64,000 nt of DNA from Anthoceros angustus (taxonomy: Eukaryota; Streptophyta; Anthocerotopsida; Anthocerotales; Anthocerotaceae): the NCBI GenBank assembly GCA_010909165.1, contig VJWM01000003.1, positions 1 to 64,000 of the forward strand. Direction: 5' to 3'. The position numbers and the translations under genes were made by a program. Positions 11,641-21,359 of this stretch are shown here, in pieces (the stretch's first letter is position 1; the number at the start of each line of letters is the position of its first letter). Under the pieces are notes generated by a model, which was not told where the DNA came from, ran no database searches, and worked only from the letters and a program-made list of their open reading frames with translations.

Positions 11641-12270
11641 GATAGTGGAGGCGTATCGGGAGGTAGTGGGAAGCGCAAACGGAGTTCGACATATGCAGCT
11701 GGTTTGGGGGGCAGGTCAACAAATGTGGAGCCCGAAAGAGATTTGAGAAGGAAGAAAGGCAAGCGCGCAGCAGGAGCGGCAGACAAGACATCCCGACTAT
11801 GCATGTCGCGACTGACGGGGAGAGGCTGGAGGCCTCCATTCAGGATGAAGATTATTTGCGGAATATCGAGAGATACGCCAAGAAAGTGGTTCAAAGCAGT
11901 TCTTGAAATTAGAGAATTTAAGGCCCCATCCTTTCTTTCTCCGATGCATTCGGATTGTGGATGAAGCTTGGACCAACCACCGCTCGAGTCATTTCGAAAG
12001 GTAGAGTGGAGGAAGGTGTCTTGCCTCTACTATGCATGATTGACCCAGGAGTGCAGACATTCAATCTATAGATCGATAAGTTTAGAGCCAAGAAGTATGT
12101 CATGGGAGTGCTCGGGCAATCACACCTATGCACGATGAAGCATCCGCGACATATCTCCATCAAGGCCGATACCAATGGATGGAAGCCCATGTGTATTGTG
12201 GGCTCACTTTACCGAGATGAGGGTTCCGCCACCACCACAACACTATGTCCGATAAACGGCGGAAGATGAA

Positions 12271-12878
12271 TTTCATTGAGCAAGTAAGGTACTTGCGAGA
12301 TGAGTTGCAGATTGCAAAGAGAGTTGGTGTCAATATGAGCATGAACTGGAAGTTCAACTGTATAAGGTGCTAGGCTTGATAGATGATGATGAGGCCGAGA
12401 GGATGAGCGATAAGCAAAACAAGGTCGATAATCGCACACATATCCTTTGCATCGCCAAACTTGAAGGGAGAGTGTGGGAAAATGTTGATAAGATCTTCAC
12501 GAAGTGGAGGCCATGGAGTTGCGAACAAGCCAAACATGTTGTCAGGAACAAGCAAGAAAAGCAAGGGAAACTAAGATCGCAGATGAGGCGAAGTCGGACC
12601 AAAGTTTTGTGAAGCCAAAAGACATGCAAGGAAGCCTTGGCGAAGTTTTCGGTATTCCACCGGGTGAGACTGCCAAAAATGTTGATCGTGTCACCGAGAA
12701 GGTCGTGTGTCTCATAGACCTCAATGGTATGGCCAAAGAGATCACTTCGGAAGAAACTACATGTGATCCAAGTGGCTATGGCGAAGCATCTAGGCTGCAA
12801 TTCATTCGAGATGGTGAGGAAGGAGTACCTGCACTCAACGGATGAAGTCATTGCCGCTGATTTCATTTTCAAGGGAAG
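12271..12878 (+). pseudogene. Internal exon region of the methyltransferase gene (charged, coiled-coil-like)
   Basis: Several short plus-strand frames read as one decayed protein. First comes EQVRYLRDELQIAKRVGVN, then LGLIDDDEAERMSDKQNKVDN (12367-12612), then RKARETKIADEAKSDQSFVKPKD and VFGIPPGETAKNVDRVTEK (12504-12845). Then, after a shift, VIAADFIFKG runs up to a splice donor at 12879. The composition is charged and helix-prone. No known domain is seen. It precedes the methyltransferase motifs in the same orientation. Confidence 0.35.
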
Positions 12879-13004
12879 GTGAGTTTTGCTGTTCTTACCA
12901 GTATAGAACTATAAGAGGGCGCCAGCATGCCGGCGCCCTCCCTTTCCCTATTGTCCCCGCAATCTGACTTTCGGCAATCTCACTTGTTTTGTGTTATTTT
13001 GCAG
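12879..13004 (+). other. Predicted intron (126 bp) containing a GGCGCC palindrome
   Basis: The donor is AAGGGAAG|GTGAGTTTT and the acceptor GTTATTTTGCAG|CAAGTT. Coding-like sequence on either side can be read through (ADFIFKG then QVKDVEDLKKLPEDFHAF). Inside the intron lies GGGCGCCAGCATGCCGGCGCCC, a member of the palindrome family seen in the arrays at 7.5 and 11.2 kb. Confidence 0.5.
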
Positions 13005-13961
13005 CAAGTTAAAGATGTTGAAGACCTGAAAAAGCTACCAGAAGATTTCCACGCTTTTATATTAGAGGTCCACACATGGAAAGGGCTGGAGGATGAGCAG
13101 AGGTCACTTGCGGACATGGACATGGAGGAAGGGCTGCAATCATCGTGCCCAAAACAGAGGAGTTAGTGAAGTATCAAGTGGTGCGCAGAGATGTGGCGTA
13201 AATGAGAGGGTTTCTTTGAGTCAAGTATACAACGGTGATGGATGTCCCTGTGGGATTCAACAAGGGAAGTATGATGTCAAACTTGAGCAAGAAATGGCAA
13301 ACATATTTCATTCCTTCCATGACATGACAATGTGCGACGAGATCGTAATGATAGTAATGCATGGTGTGGAAGAGCGCATATTGTCGTGAGAGTATGAGGA
13401 AGTGGTGTGCGTGGAGGCATGGTCTCATTTGTTTGGGACAAAACTAATATGCACAATGACCAAGGAGGCTTTGACACCGTGGAGTACATCATGGGGTGGG
13501 GTGTGACCGCACGAGCAAGAAGACAAAGGTGTCCATGTCAATACCTTGCGTGGCTCTTTCAATAATGGGCGGCGGTTATTGCACACGACGTGGTGAAGAA
13601 GTTATTATACATGTCACCGGACAAGCTGGTTGTTTCCGCGTATCGAGGCCACCGGGTCTAATGATGAAGTTGATCAAGAACTTCCGAGAAGGAGATTGGA
13701 TATTAGATGCATGTGGAGTGGAACAACGACATTAGCGGCACTCCTTTGTGGCCGAAATTGCATTGCCGTGGAGGTTGACAAACGCTGCGTAGTTCATTCC
13801 GCAAAGGATTCATGGCTATGAAGTTTTACGGACGCAGAGGAGGAGTTGACCCATGAGCCACACCGCCGAGGCCCCACCCACCTGGGCAAAAGAATTGAGC
13901 TTGTCCGAGAAGGATGCATCCCAGCCCGTAGTCCCACTTGGGTTGAGCAGATGAAAGAGAA
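13005..13961 (+). pseudogene. N4/N6-type (beta-class) DNA methyltransferase domain, copy 1
   Basis: Order of motifs on the plus strand fits the N6_N4_Mtase family (catalytic motif first, S-adenosylmethionine motif last). After VHTWKGLEDEQRSLADMDMEEGLQ comes a block GxCPCGIQQGKYD (13236-13274), where family members have D/N-PPY plus G-I. Then CDEIVMIVMHGVEE, and near the end WILDACGV...TTLAALLCGRNCIAVEVD (about 13690-13785), the counterpart of ILDPFAGSGTTxxAA...R..IGIEID. Frameshifts at about 13430, 13500 and 13715 kill it. If PPY really reads CPC the active site is also altered. Enzymes of this class methylate the exocyclic amine of cytosine or adenine in DNA. Confidence 0.5.
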
Positions 13962-14900
13962 GACCGAAAAAGCTACCAAGATTTCCGTGCTTTTATATTA
14001 GAGGTCCACACATGGAAAGGGCTGGAGGATGAGCAGAGGGCACTTGCGGACATGGACATGGAGGAAGGGCTGCAATCTTTACCGTGCCCAAAACAGAGGA
14101 GTTAGTGAAGTATCAAGTGGTGCGCAGATGTGGCGTAAATGAGAGGGTTTCTTTGAGTCAAGTATACAACGGTGATGGATGTCCCTGTGGGATTCAACAA
14201 GGGAAGTATGATGTCAAACTTGAGCGCAAATGGCAAACATATTTCATTCCTTCCATGACATGACAATGTGCGACGAGATCGTAATGATAGTAATGCATGG
14301 TGTGGAAGAGCATATTGTCGGGAGAGTATGAGGAAGTGGTGTGGAGGCATGGTCTCATTTGTTTGGGACAAAACTAATATGCACAATGACCAAGGAGGCT
14401 TTGACACCGTGGAGTACATCATCGTGGGTGTGACCGCACGAGCAAGAAGACAAAGGTGTCCATGCTGCCAAACACCTTGCAGGGCTCTTTCAATAATGGG
14501 TGAGCAGTTATTGCGCACGATGCTGTGGTAAAGAATTTATTACACATCCTTGGACAAACTGGTTGTTTCCGCGTATCAGAGGCCACTGGGTCTAATGATG
14601 AAGTTGATCAAGAACTTCTCCAAGGAAAGAGATTGGATATTAGATGCATGTGCAGGGAGTAGAACAACGACATTAGCGGCACTGCTTTGTGGCCGGAATT
14701 GCATTGCTGTGGAGGTGGACAAGCGCTGTGTAGAGTTCATTCCTCAAAGGATTCATGGCTATGAAGTTTTACCGGACGCAGAGGAGGAATTGACCCATGA
14801 GCCACACCGCCGAGGCCCCACCCAATTCTGGGCAAAAGAATTGAGCTTGTCCGAGAAGGATGCATCCCAGGCCTAGGTAGTCCCACTTGGGTTGAGCAGG
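13962..14900 (+). pseudogene. N4/N6-type DNA methyltransferase domain, copy 2
   Basis: A tandem copy of the preceding 939 bases beginning GACCGAAAAAGCTACC. It preserves the SAM-binding region better: the 14550-14876 frame reads GLMMKLIKNFSKERDWILDACAG, SRTTTLAALLCGRNCIA and VEVDKRCVEFIPQRI, close to the canonical ILDPFAGSGTT...IAIEID pattern. The same frame continues with an acidic tail (LPDAEEELTHEPHRRG) to a stop at 14876. The middle (14268-14531) holds GGMVSFVWDKTNMHNDQGGF. Copy 2 lacks several bases relative to copy 1 and vice versa, so each copy has independent frame breaks; neither is intact. Confidence 0.6.
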
Positions 14901-15432
14901 ATGATCGCCAGCAAACCCTGTCTGCATTGTGGCATCCTGACTATTTGGAGAAGAGCAAGGAGGATGCGAACGATATCGCCGGAAATGCTATGGTCGAAAA
15001 CGACAATTTCGAGGATCCCGAGGATGCTCGACACGAAGGACGGAAGTTGTGTTAGATAGCGTGTCGGGACAATGCCCTCCGAGCCACGCCTCAAGCCGAG
15101 AATCGGTGAGGAAGTGAGTCTAGTTTAGTTTTGAAAGTTCCATAACCTCAATGGTTAGAATTAGATGGCGCCGCATGCCGCCTGCTTCCTTCTTTAACTA
15201 TGAGTGACATTGTTATTCGCTTTGTCAAGGATGACTTCGCTGACGGCCGCAAAATATCCGTAGACCTCGCTTTCACACCTATAAGACATCGGCACCGCAC
15301 GAGGTCCGAATGCACCAACATACCCACATTCGTGTGAAAGCACCACAAACGGGATGCGCAACCTCAAGCACTAAACTTGCATCACGATCGGATGGGGAAC
15401 CCGAATTTGGTCCCGGTTTTCAAAGCGGGTTC

Positions 15433-15466
15433 GTATATTCACGGTTCAAATATTATGGTGTTCTAG
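15433..15466 (-). repeat. Right terminal inverted repeat, copy 1
   Basis: Same terminal sequence as 16989-17024 with a small deletion (GTATATTCACGGTTC instead of GTATATTCCGCCGGTTC). This is probably the original right end, later duplicated with its flank. Confidence 0.65.
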
Positions 15467-16079
15467 GGTAGTTGCTTAAAGGGTATATATATATTTGACC
15501 AACCAAACTAACACATTCACATTAGTTTTTAGGTGTGTTTAGTTAGGTTGGTTTCATTAACAACACCTAGGAGTTGACTTAGGTTAACCGTAGGTGTACC
15601 CTAGAACCGCCGGTGAAGGACGCCCATGATGACTCACACCAACAAGGGCCGAGGGAATCATGGGAAAGCAAGGACCAATTGCCAAGTGGATCCGAGCGTG
15701 AAGATTGAGATGGACGCCGGACAAAAGGAGGAGGGCGCCCATTGAAGGCGTTGTTGAAGTCGTGCCAGAGCGCCAGAAGGAGAAAGAAGCATTGCAATTT
15801 CTAATTTTGGTGTGTGGAATGTGTTGATGTTTTCCTTGGGATCGAACTTGGGAGGGCGATCCGCAGGTGGGCTGATTTCACCGCCAATTTCACAATCGTG
15901 TGAGGCCCCGCTATCAATGCCAGCGATGCCGTCAACAAGAAGCGCGATTTTTTTTGACAAGAGAACTATGTTTACAAGTGGGTTGGCACAATTGGCGCCC
16001 ATGAAGGGGAACTTCAAAGATTGCTAATGTGGTGAAAGAGGAGGAGATACTACGCCCCAAGACGCCATACTCGGATGGG

Positions 16080-16262
16080 CCCCAAGATCACCATACAACC
16101 CCAAGACGCCCATACCGGATAGTCCCAAGATCGCCCATACTGGACAAGCCCCAAGACGCCCATACTCGACACCCCAAGATCGCCATACCGGATACCCCAA
16201 GATACCATACCGGATACCCCAAGATCACCATACCGGATACCCCAAGATCGCCCATACCCTAG
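16080..16262 (+). repeat. Minisatellite, about 20-bp unit CCAAGATCGCCATACCGGATA (unit 1)
   Basis: At least eight imperfect copies of CCCCAAGAxCxCCATACxGGATA. In one frame they encode a PKIAIPDTPRYHTG-like repeat following VVKEEEIL, which itself follows gypsy 3'-end sequence shared with 4485-4740. The equivalent array in the second duplication unit is 17620-17800. Confidence 0.75.
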
Positions 16263-16988
16263 GCACCTTGACCTCAAGACGACAAGACTTTTGGCTGCTA
16301 TTTGTATCCAAGTGTGAGGATCGGCTTGTCCGGTCCGACGACGCCCACTTGGTAGGTAGGTATCCCGTGGGTCGATTTCATGCCTCACCTAAACTCTAAG
16401 AGTGCCTTGGACAGCTTCTTAAAGCACAAAGAGTCATTCATGGTACGCCCACAACGCCTCCTCACCGCCGCAGATAGAAGATCGTACTCCACTTGGTGAT
16501 CTTTTGCTCGCAGTTTTTGAGTAGAGTGTGGCTAACATCTTCATGCACACCATGCCAGTCATGTTCTTTTATGGAGGCATCTTAGTTCATTGCCAATCGA
16601 TCGGTTTGATTGAAGCGCAATGCCTCCCGAGCCACGCCTCAAGCCGAGAATCCCCTCAAGAGGGAAGTGAGTCTAGTTTAGTTTTGAAAGTTCCATAACA
16701 ATGGTTAGAATTAAGATGCGCCGCATGCCGCCTGCTGTTTCCTTCTTTAACTATGAGTGACATTGTTATTCGCTTTGTCAAGGATGACTTCGCTGACGGC
16801 TGCAAAATATCCGTAGACCTCGCTTCACACCTATAAGACATCTGCCGTGCACCGAGAGGTCCAGAATGCACCAACATACCCACATTCGTGAAAGCACCAC
16901 AAACGGGATGCGCAAACCTCAAGCACTAAACTTGCATCAATGGATCCGGATGGGGAACCCAATTTGGTCCCGGGTTTTCAGCGGGTTC

Positions 16989-17024
16989 GTATATTCCGCC
17001 GGTTCAAATATTATGGTGTTCTAG
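16989..17024 (-). repeat. Right terminal inverted repeat, copy 2
   Basis: Exact inverse of 4948-4983. It lies inside the second unit of the 1.55-kb tandem duplication. Its counterpart in the first unit is 15433-15466, which lacks a few bases of the GGCGG segment. Outward of it both units continue GGTAGTTGCTTAAAGGG and then an AT-rich stretch. Confidence 0.75.
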
Positions 17025-17619
17025 GGTAGTTGCTTAAAGGGTATATATATATTTGACCAACCAAACTAACACATTCACATTAGTTTTTAGGTGTGTTTAG
17101 TTAGGTTGGTTTCATTAACAACACCTAGGAGTTGACTTAGGTTAACCGTAGGTACCCTAGAACCGGGTGAAGGACGCCCATGATGACTCACACCAAGCCG
17201 AGGCCGAGGGAATCATGGGAAAGCAAGGACCAATTGCCAAGTGGATCCGAGCGTGAAGATTGAGATGGACCGGACAAAAGGAGGAGGCGCCCATTGAAGG
17301 CGTTGTTGAAGTCGTGCCTCGAGAGCGTAAGGAGAAAGAAGCATTGCAATTTCTAATTTTGGTGTGTGGAATGTGTGATGTTTTCCTTGGGATCGAACTT
17401 GGGAGGGCGATCCGCAGGCGTGGGCGCGATTTCGACCGCCACCTCACAATCGTGTGAGGCCCCGCATATCCAACCAGCCGATGCCGGCTCAACAGCGCGA
17501 TTTTTTTTTGACAAGAGAACTATGTTTTCGATGCGGGGTTGGCACAATTGGCGGTCCATGGCGAGAAGGGGAACTTCAAAGATTGCTAATGTGGTGAAAG
17601 AGAGGAGGATACTGGGGCC

Positions 17620-17800
17620 CCAAGACGCCATACTGGATAGTCCCAAGATCACCATACGGACAACCCCAAGATACCATACCGGATAGTCCCAAGATCGCCA
17701 TACTGGGGCCCCAGATCTTACTCTGACACCCCAAGACGCCCATACCGGATACCCCAAGATCGCCGGGATGGGCCCCAAGATCACCATACTGACCCTGAAG
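17620..17800 (+). repeat. Minisatellite, about 20-bp unit (unit 2)
   Basis: Same CCCCAAGATCxCCATAC repeat as 16080-16262, with a different number and order of variant copies, so the arrays have changed since the duplication. Confidence 0.7.
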
Positions 17801-18633
17801 TATGCCCCTAGGCACCTTGACCTCGACGACGACATTTGGCTGCTATTTGTATCCAAGTGTGAGGATCGGCTTGTCCGAGGTCTGACGACGTCCACTTGGT
17901 AGGTAGGTATCCTGTGGGTCGATTTCATGCCTCACCTAAACTCTAAGAGTGCCTTGGACAGCTTCTTAAAGCACAAAGAGTCATTCATGGTACGTCCACA
18001 ACTGCCCCTCCTCACCTGCTGCAGATAGAAGATCGTTACCTCCACTTGGTGATCTTTTTGCTTCTGCAGGTTTTTGAGTAGAGTGTGGCTAACATCTTCA
18101 TGCACACCATGCCAGGTCATGTTCTTTACAGGAGGCATCTTAGTTCATTGCCAATCTGTACAGTTTGATTGAAGCGCAGCTGCCCTTTCACATCGCGTTG
18201 GATCATCACAATACTGGTGCTTCCGAGCCCTTGTATGAGACCTATCATGGCGCCTACATAAACATCCAGGTCAAGACCACAATGTGGATGCTGCAGAGAG
18301 TTGAAGTGTGATTTTAGCAGCTGCTTCGCTAACAAATTTGCAACTCAGCACACTCGGTTCGGTTCTTGTTCCAAAGGCATGATCACCCCGGCGTGCTAAG
18401 GGATATTTCAAGGCTCCTTCTACAAGTAGTAGTTCATGATAGAGGGAGAGGTCACTTGCTGATTGGTGTTTTCCTCCAAATGAGTTGCGTCATTCCCGAC
18501 GACTTCCGTGTCTAAATCAGGTGGTAAAGAAGCACCAAGTCCCTACATACCTCCATGGAATTTCGAATTGAGTGACCTTTAAGCTCAAGTGGCAGCATTC
18601 TGACAAGGAAGTCGAGGTCAGTTGTTTCTTTTA

Positions 18634-18861
18634 TTTGGCCTGAGGTGTTGAGGCGAGATTATTATACTATCACTTCTCGCCCTGTGCTTATGTTCATACT
18701 ATTGAGAAGCGGTTTGATCACTTTGGATATGGCGGAGTCCTTGATGATTTGGCCTGAGGTGTTGAGGCGAGATTGTTATACTATCACTTCTCGCCCTGTG
18801 GATATGTTGATACTATTGAGGAGCGGTTTGATCTCTTTGGATATGGCGGAGTCCTTGATGA
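18634..18861 (+). repeat. Tandem duplication, 114-bp unit
   Basis: Copies at 18634-18747 and 18748-18861 both read TTTGGCCTGAGGTGTTGAGG... to ...GGCGGAGTCCTTGATGA with few differences. The surrounding 18180-18950 stretch has no recognisable gene. Confidence 0.85.
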
Positions 18862-18964
18862 CTTGGCCGCAGATAAACCGTGGAATTGACTCGAGCATCC
18901 CCTCGTATCATCCCATTTTTTAGTAAAGTATTTTATCGAGTAATTATTGTTTTATTACCCAAAT

Positions 18965-19120
18965 GGGGAATAATAGAAACGGGAGTGGAACGTAAATACG
19001 AACGCGGACGGAACGGCGAACGGAACGGTGGACGAGAATGACGGACGGAACGGCGGACGGAACGGCGGACGAGAACGGCGGACGGAACGGCGGACGGAAT
19101 GTTGGGCGACAATGATGAAC
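18965..19120 (+). repeat. Low-complexity CGGACGGAACGG array
   Basis: About 150 bases built from GGACGGAACGGC units with ACGAGAA interruptions. It is followed at 19235-19330 by scattered CGTTGTTTT repeats. These could belong to the leader of the second retroelement; no coding is supported. Confidence 0.75.
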
Positions 19121-19359
19121 GGGAGTGGACGGGACGTCAATGGTAACGTGAACGGAAAGAAAGAACGAGAACGGGTTGGGGGTATGGGTTAAACATGAGT
19201 TAGGAAAACAACGGTTCCTAAATAACACAAACAAGCTCTTCGTTGTTTTCAGCTAGGTTCGGTGGCCGTTGTTTTTCCAACTTTTCCGTTGTTTTTTACA
19301 AACATGCGTTGTTTTCACACGTTGTTTTGGATCCTCAAATGTAGTAGTGGCAGAGGATT

Positions 19360-20400
19360 TTGTTCTCTGACTCTGATGAAGATGAGGCGTTTGGCATGAT
19401 GGCGGTGCGCAAGAAAAAGAAAAGGACTGTTGTTGACTTTGGTGAAGGCGTCACTGCGAAGGGGTGTCTTGGAGCAGGAATCGACCAAGATGCCGAGAGT
19501 TTCCGTCGGTCGAGAAAACTCCACGACACAGGTGTCAAGACCGATCGAGACGTTGAGGCGTTCTTTGGACAAGGCCATGGAGGTGCCTCGCAGAAGTCTT
19601 GTGGATCCGGGAGTGAAGGGCAACAACTTCAAAAACATCATGCGAGAATGGGTGAGAAAGGAGCTTGAATCCGCAGGATCTCTTCCTAGTATGGCGGTTG
19701 TGTGGCGAGCATCGATGCCGGAGGAGGCGAGGTGAAGGAGGTGTTGCCATGATTGACAACACGGGGTGACGTGACCTTTGATGGCTATGCTCCGATGCGT
19801 ACTTGTAGACACGGAGCGGATCCGATCGGGAGCACGAGTGCGGGAGGCACTAAAGTCAGACGGACACAAGCTCGTTCGGCGTGAACATCACCACCTCTGC
19901 GGTACCAAGGCAGTCGGGAATGATGAGGAGGCCCGTGAAGATTGAATTGAAGCTCGCACGAAGGATGCGGCATCATTGAAGTGAGATGTTTGGTCACTGC
20001 AAAGACATATGATGTCTTGCTGGGTCGGATGGAACTCACCGTCACGCCATGGGGTTGATCCCTTGCACTCAAGCTTTCTGAGACCATTACGGTGGAGAGG
20101 AGATTTCACGCATGTTGCAATTCCTCTAAGGATGAATAGGAGTGGTGGCAAGAGCAGGACGAGGATGACGGGCAGCGCCATGATTGCCCGAGTGCTCAGA
20201 GTGAGCATCGACATGAGATGTGGGAGGAAACGCAGAGTTATCCTCTCCGGAGATGCCAAGCCAAGAGAGCGAAGGGTGTGCTTAAGGTTGTGCGCCGTAA
20301 TATTTGGATCAAGCGAGGGTTCGAGAAAACCAAGGAAGGAAGGAGGATCGACGGAATCTCACGGACACATGTCCCGAGAGGTCGATCCGGTATGAGGCCC
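19360..20400 (+). pseudogene. Gag/protease-side region of the DNMT-carrying Ty3/gypsy element
   Basis: Two overlapping frames (19360-19668 and 19430-19735) start with acidic and lysine-rich sequence (FSDSDEDEAFG, RKKKKR) and then VKGNNFKNIMREWVRKEL. After frame breaks, 19750-20140 has IDNTG (a possible remnant of a retropepsin D-T/S-G) and TAKTYDVLLGRMELT, then RPLRWRGDFTHVAIPLRMN. The latter resembles the YDVLLGxxxLxPxG...W block following the aspartic protease in related elements. Assignment to gag and protease is by position plus these weak motifs. Confidence 0.4.
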
Positions 20401-20429
20401 GCCAAGTCGGAGATCGACGCATCGGCGAT

Positions 20430-21320
20430 GCTCTAGTACGATGGAAGGTGGGCGTCAAGGCATCCATGTTGGAGCTACCTCGGGGTCGGCGGGACAGGCG
20501 GTGTTGCGGTGTGGCGTCAAGATACGGCAATATACTGCGTGGAAAAGGATGAGAAGATTCGAGCCGCTAGGGTCGAATCCTCGTGTTCAGCGTATCCAAC
20601 ACTCGAGCGAGGAAGCGCTCGAGGTCGAGCGGTGCCTGACGTGAACTGGTTGGGAAGCGGCAGCTAGAAGCCTTGTCAAGCCCGGTGGATATGCTGATCG
20701 CGGGATGGGAATGCAAGACATTTTCGACAGCAGGCAGAGGCAAAGGTGAAGGCGTTTCGTTGGCCGCTGAGCTCGCACGAATCACGCGAGAAGTCCAGAT
20801 TGCGAATCCACGATGTTGGTACATTCTGGAGAATGTGTGTGCAGCCATGGACAAACGTCCAGCTGTTAGGGCCCTGTATGAAGAGATTCGGGCGTGGTTC
20901 GGCAATGAGTTGATCATGGACGCGGTGCAGTGTGGCTCATATGCACACAGGCTTCGCAGTTACTGGACAAATGTGGCTGGACTGGAGGTGCTCAGACAGC
21001 ACAGGAATTTAACGACTCCGAAGCGGAAGGTCGTGGATGACATCCTAGAGTTGGGAAGGTGCTCACAACAGGTGAAGCGGATGGACAAGTTGCCATTTTA
21101 CCACATGAATCGAGTAGGGGAAGCCGAAGGGCATGGCCAACTCGTGAGCACACCGCAATCTTATGCCTTCGCACGGAGGAGATGGTGTGATTCTCGATTT
21201 GAAGGGAATGAGCTTGGAGCTCAATGTTGAGGAACGCGAGCAAGCGATGGGCTTTGCCAAGAAGGACACTCGGACCATGGGCATCACGATCTGCAAGATG
21301 CGGATGCTTGGATGCATTTG
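20430..21320 (+). pseudogene. C5-cytosine DNA methyltransferase domain embedded in a Ty3/gypsy element
   Basis: Motifs appear in the order of C5 methyltransferases. The motif I/II region is GSAGQAVLRCGVKIRQYTA then EKDEKIR (20480-20560, frame-shifted). Motif IV is MLIAGWECKTFSTAGRGKG at about 20693-20750, with the catalytic Cys in ECKTFS where PCQGFS is usual. Motif VI is CWYILENV (20815-20840), the Glu-Asn-Val intact. Motif VIII is SYAHRLRSYWTNVAGL (20938-20985), resembling the DNMT3-like R-x-R...W-x-N. A shifted frame then gives DGVILDLKG...ELNVEEREQAMGFAKKDT (21190-21270), matching motifs IX-X. The 185-residue frame 20673-21230 holds motifs IV-VIII uninterrupted. Reverse transcriptase follows about 40 bases later on the same strand. 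It would transfer a methyl group to cytosine C5, possibly on element DNA. Confidence 0.75.
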
Positions 21321-21359
21321 ACACATGTCGAGGTGGTGTAAACAGCTTGGCGTTCCAAC

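Larger units (their letters stand above)
4948..17024. mobile_element. Large TIR-bounded element of about 12 kb carrying a DNA methyltransferase gene
   Basis: The 36 bases at 4948-4983 (beginning CTAGAACACCATAATATTTG) are found exactly, inverted, at 16989-17024. A 34-base version lies at 15433-15466. Between them are a minus-strand gene remnant (about 5230-8900) and a plus-strand gene remnant (about 10446-14900) facing away from each other, with GC-rich palindrome arrays between. The tandem copy of the right end means the original right edge may be 15466, giving about 10.5 kb. CTAG at both edges may be part of the TIR or a 4-bp target duplication; this cannot be decided here. The superfamily is not recognised. 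Confidence 0.55.
15070..18178. repeat. Tandem duplication of about 1.55 kb spanning the right end of the TIR element
   Basis: Unit 1 is about 15070-16616 and unit 2 about 16617-18178. Both start CAATGCC..CCGAGCCACGCCTCAAGCCGAGAATC and end ...TTTGATTGAAGCGCA. Each unit holds the palindrome GGCGCCGCATGCCGCC, the TIR, an AT-rich hairpin-prone stretch (TATATATATATTTGACC), a gypsy-3'-end fragment (ALQFLILVCGM...) and a minisatellite of CCATACCGGATACCCCAAG type. Small indels distinguish the units. The duplication happened after the TIR element inserted, because element end and flank are duplicated together. Confidence 0.8.

Noticed and set aside
11011-11964. 317-residue plus-strand and 300-residue minus-strand open frames over the GC-rich array
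   Set aside because: Both are open because the palindromic repeats lack stops; composition is repetitive, and neither resembles a protein family. Only the lysine-rich end may be real exon sequence.
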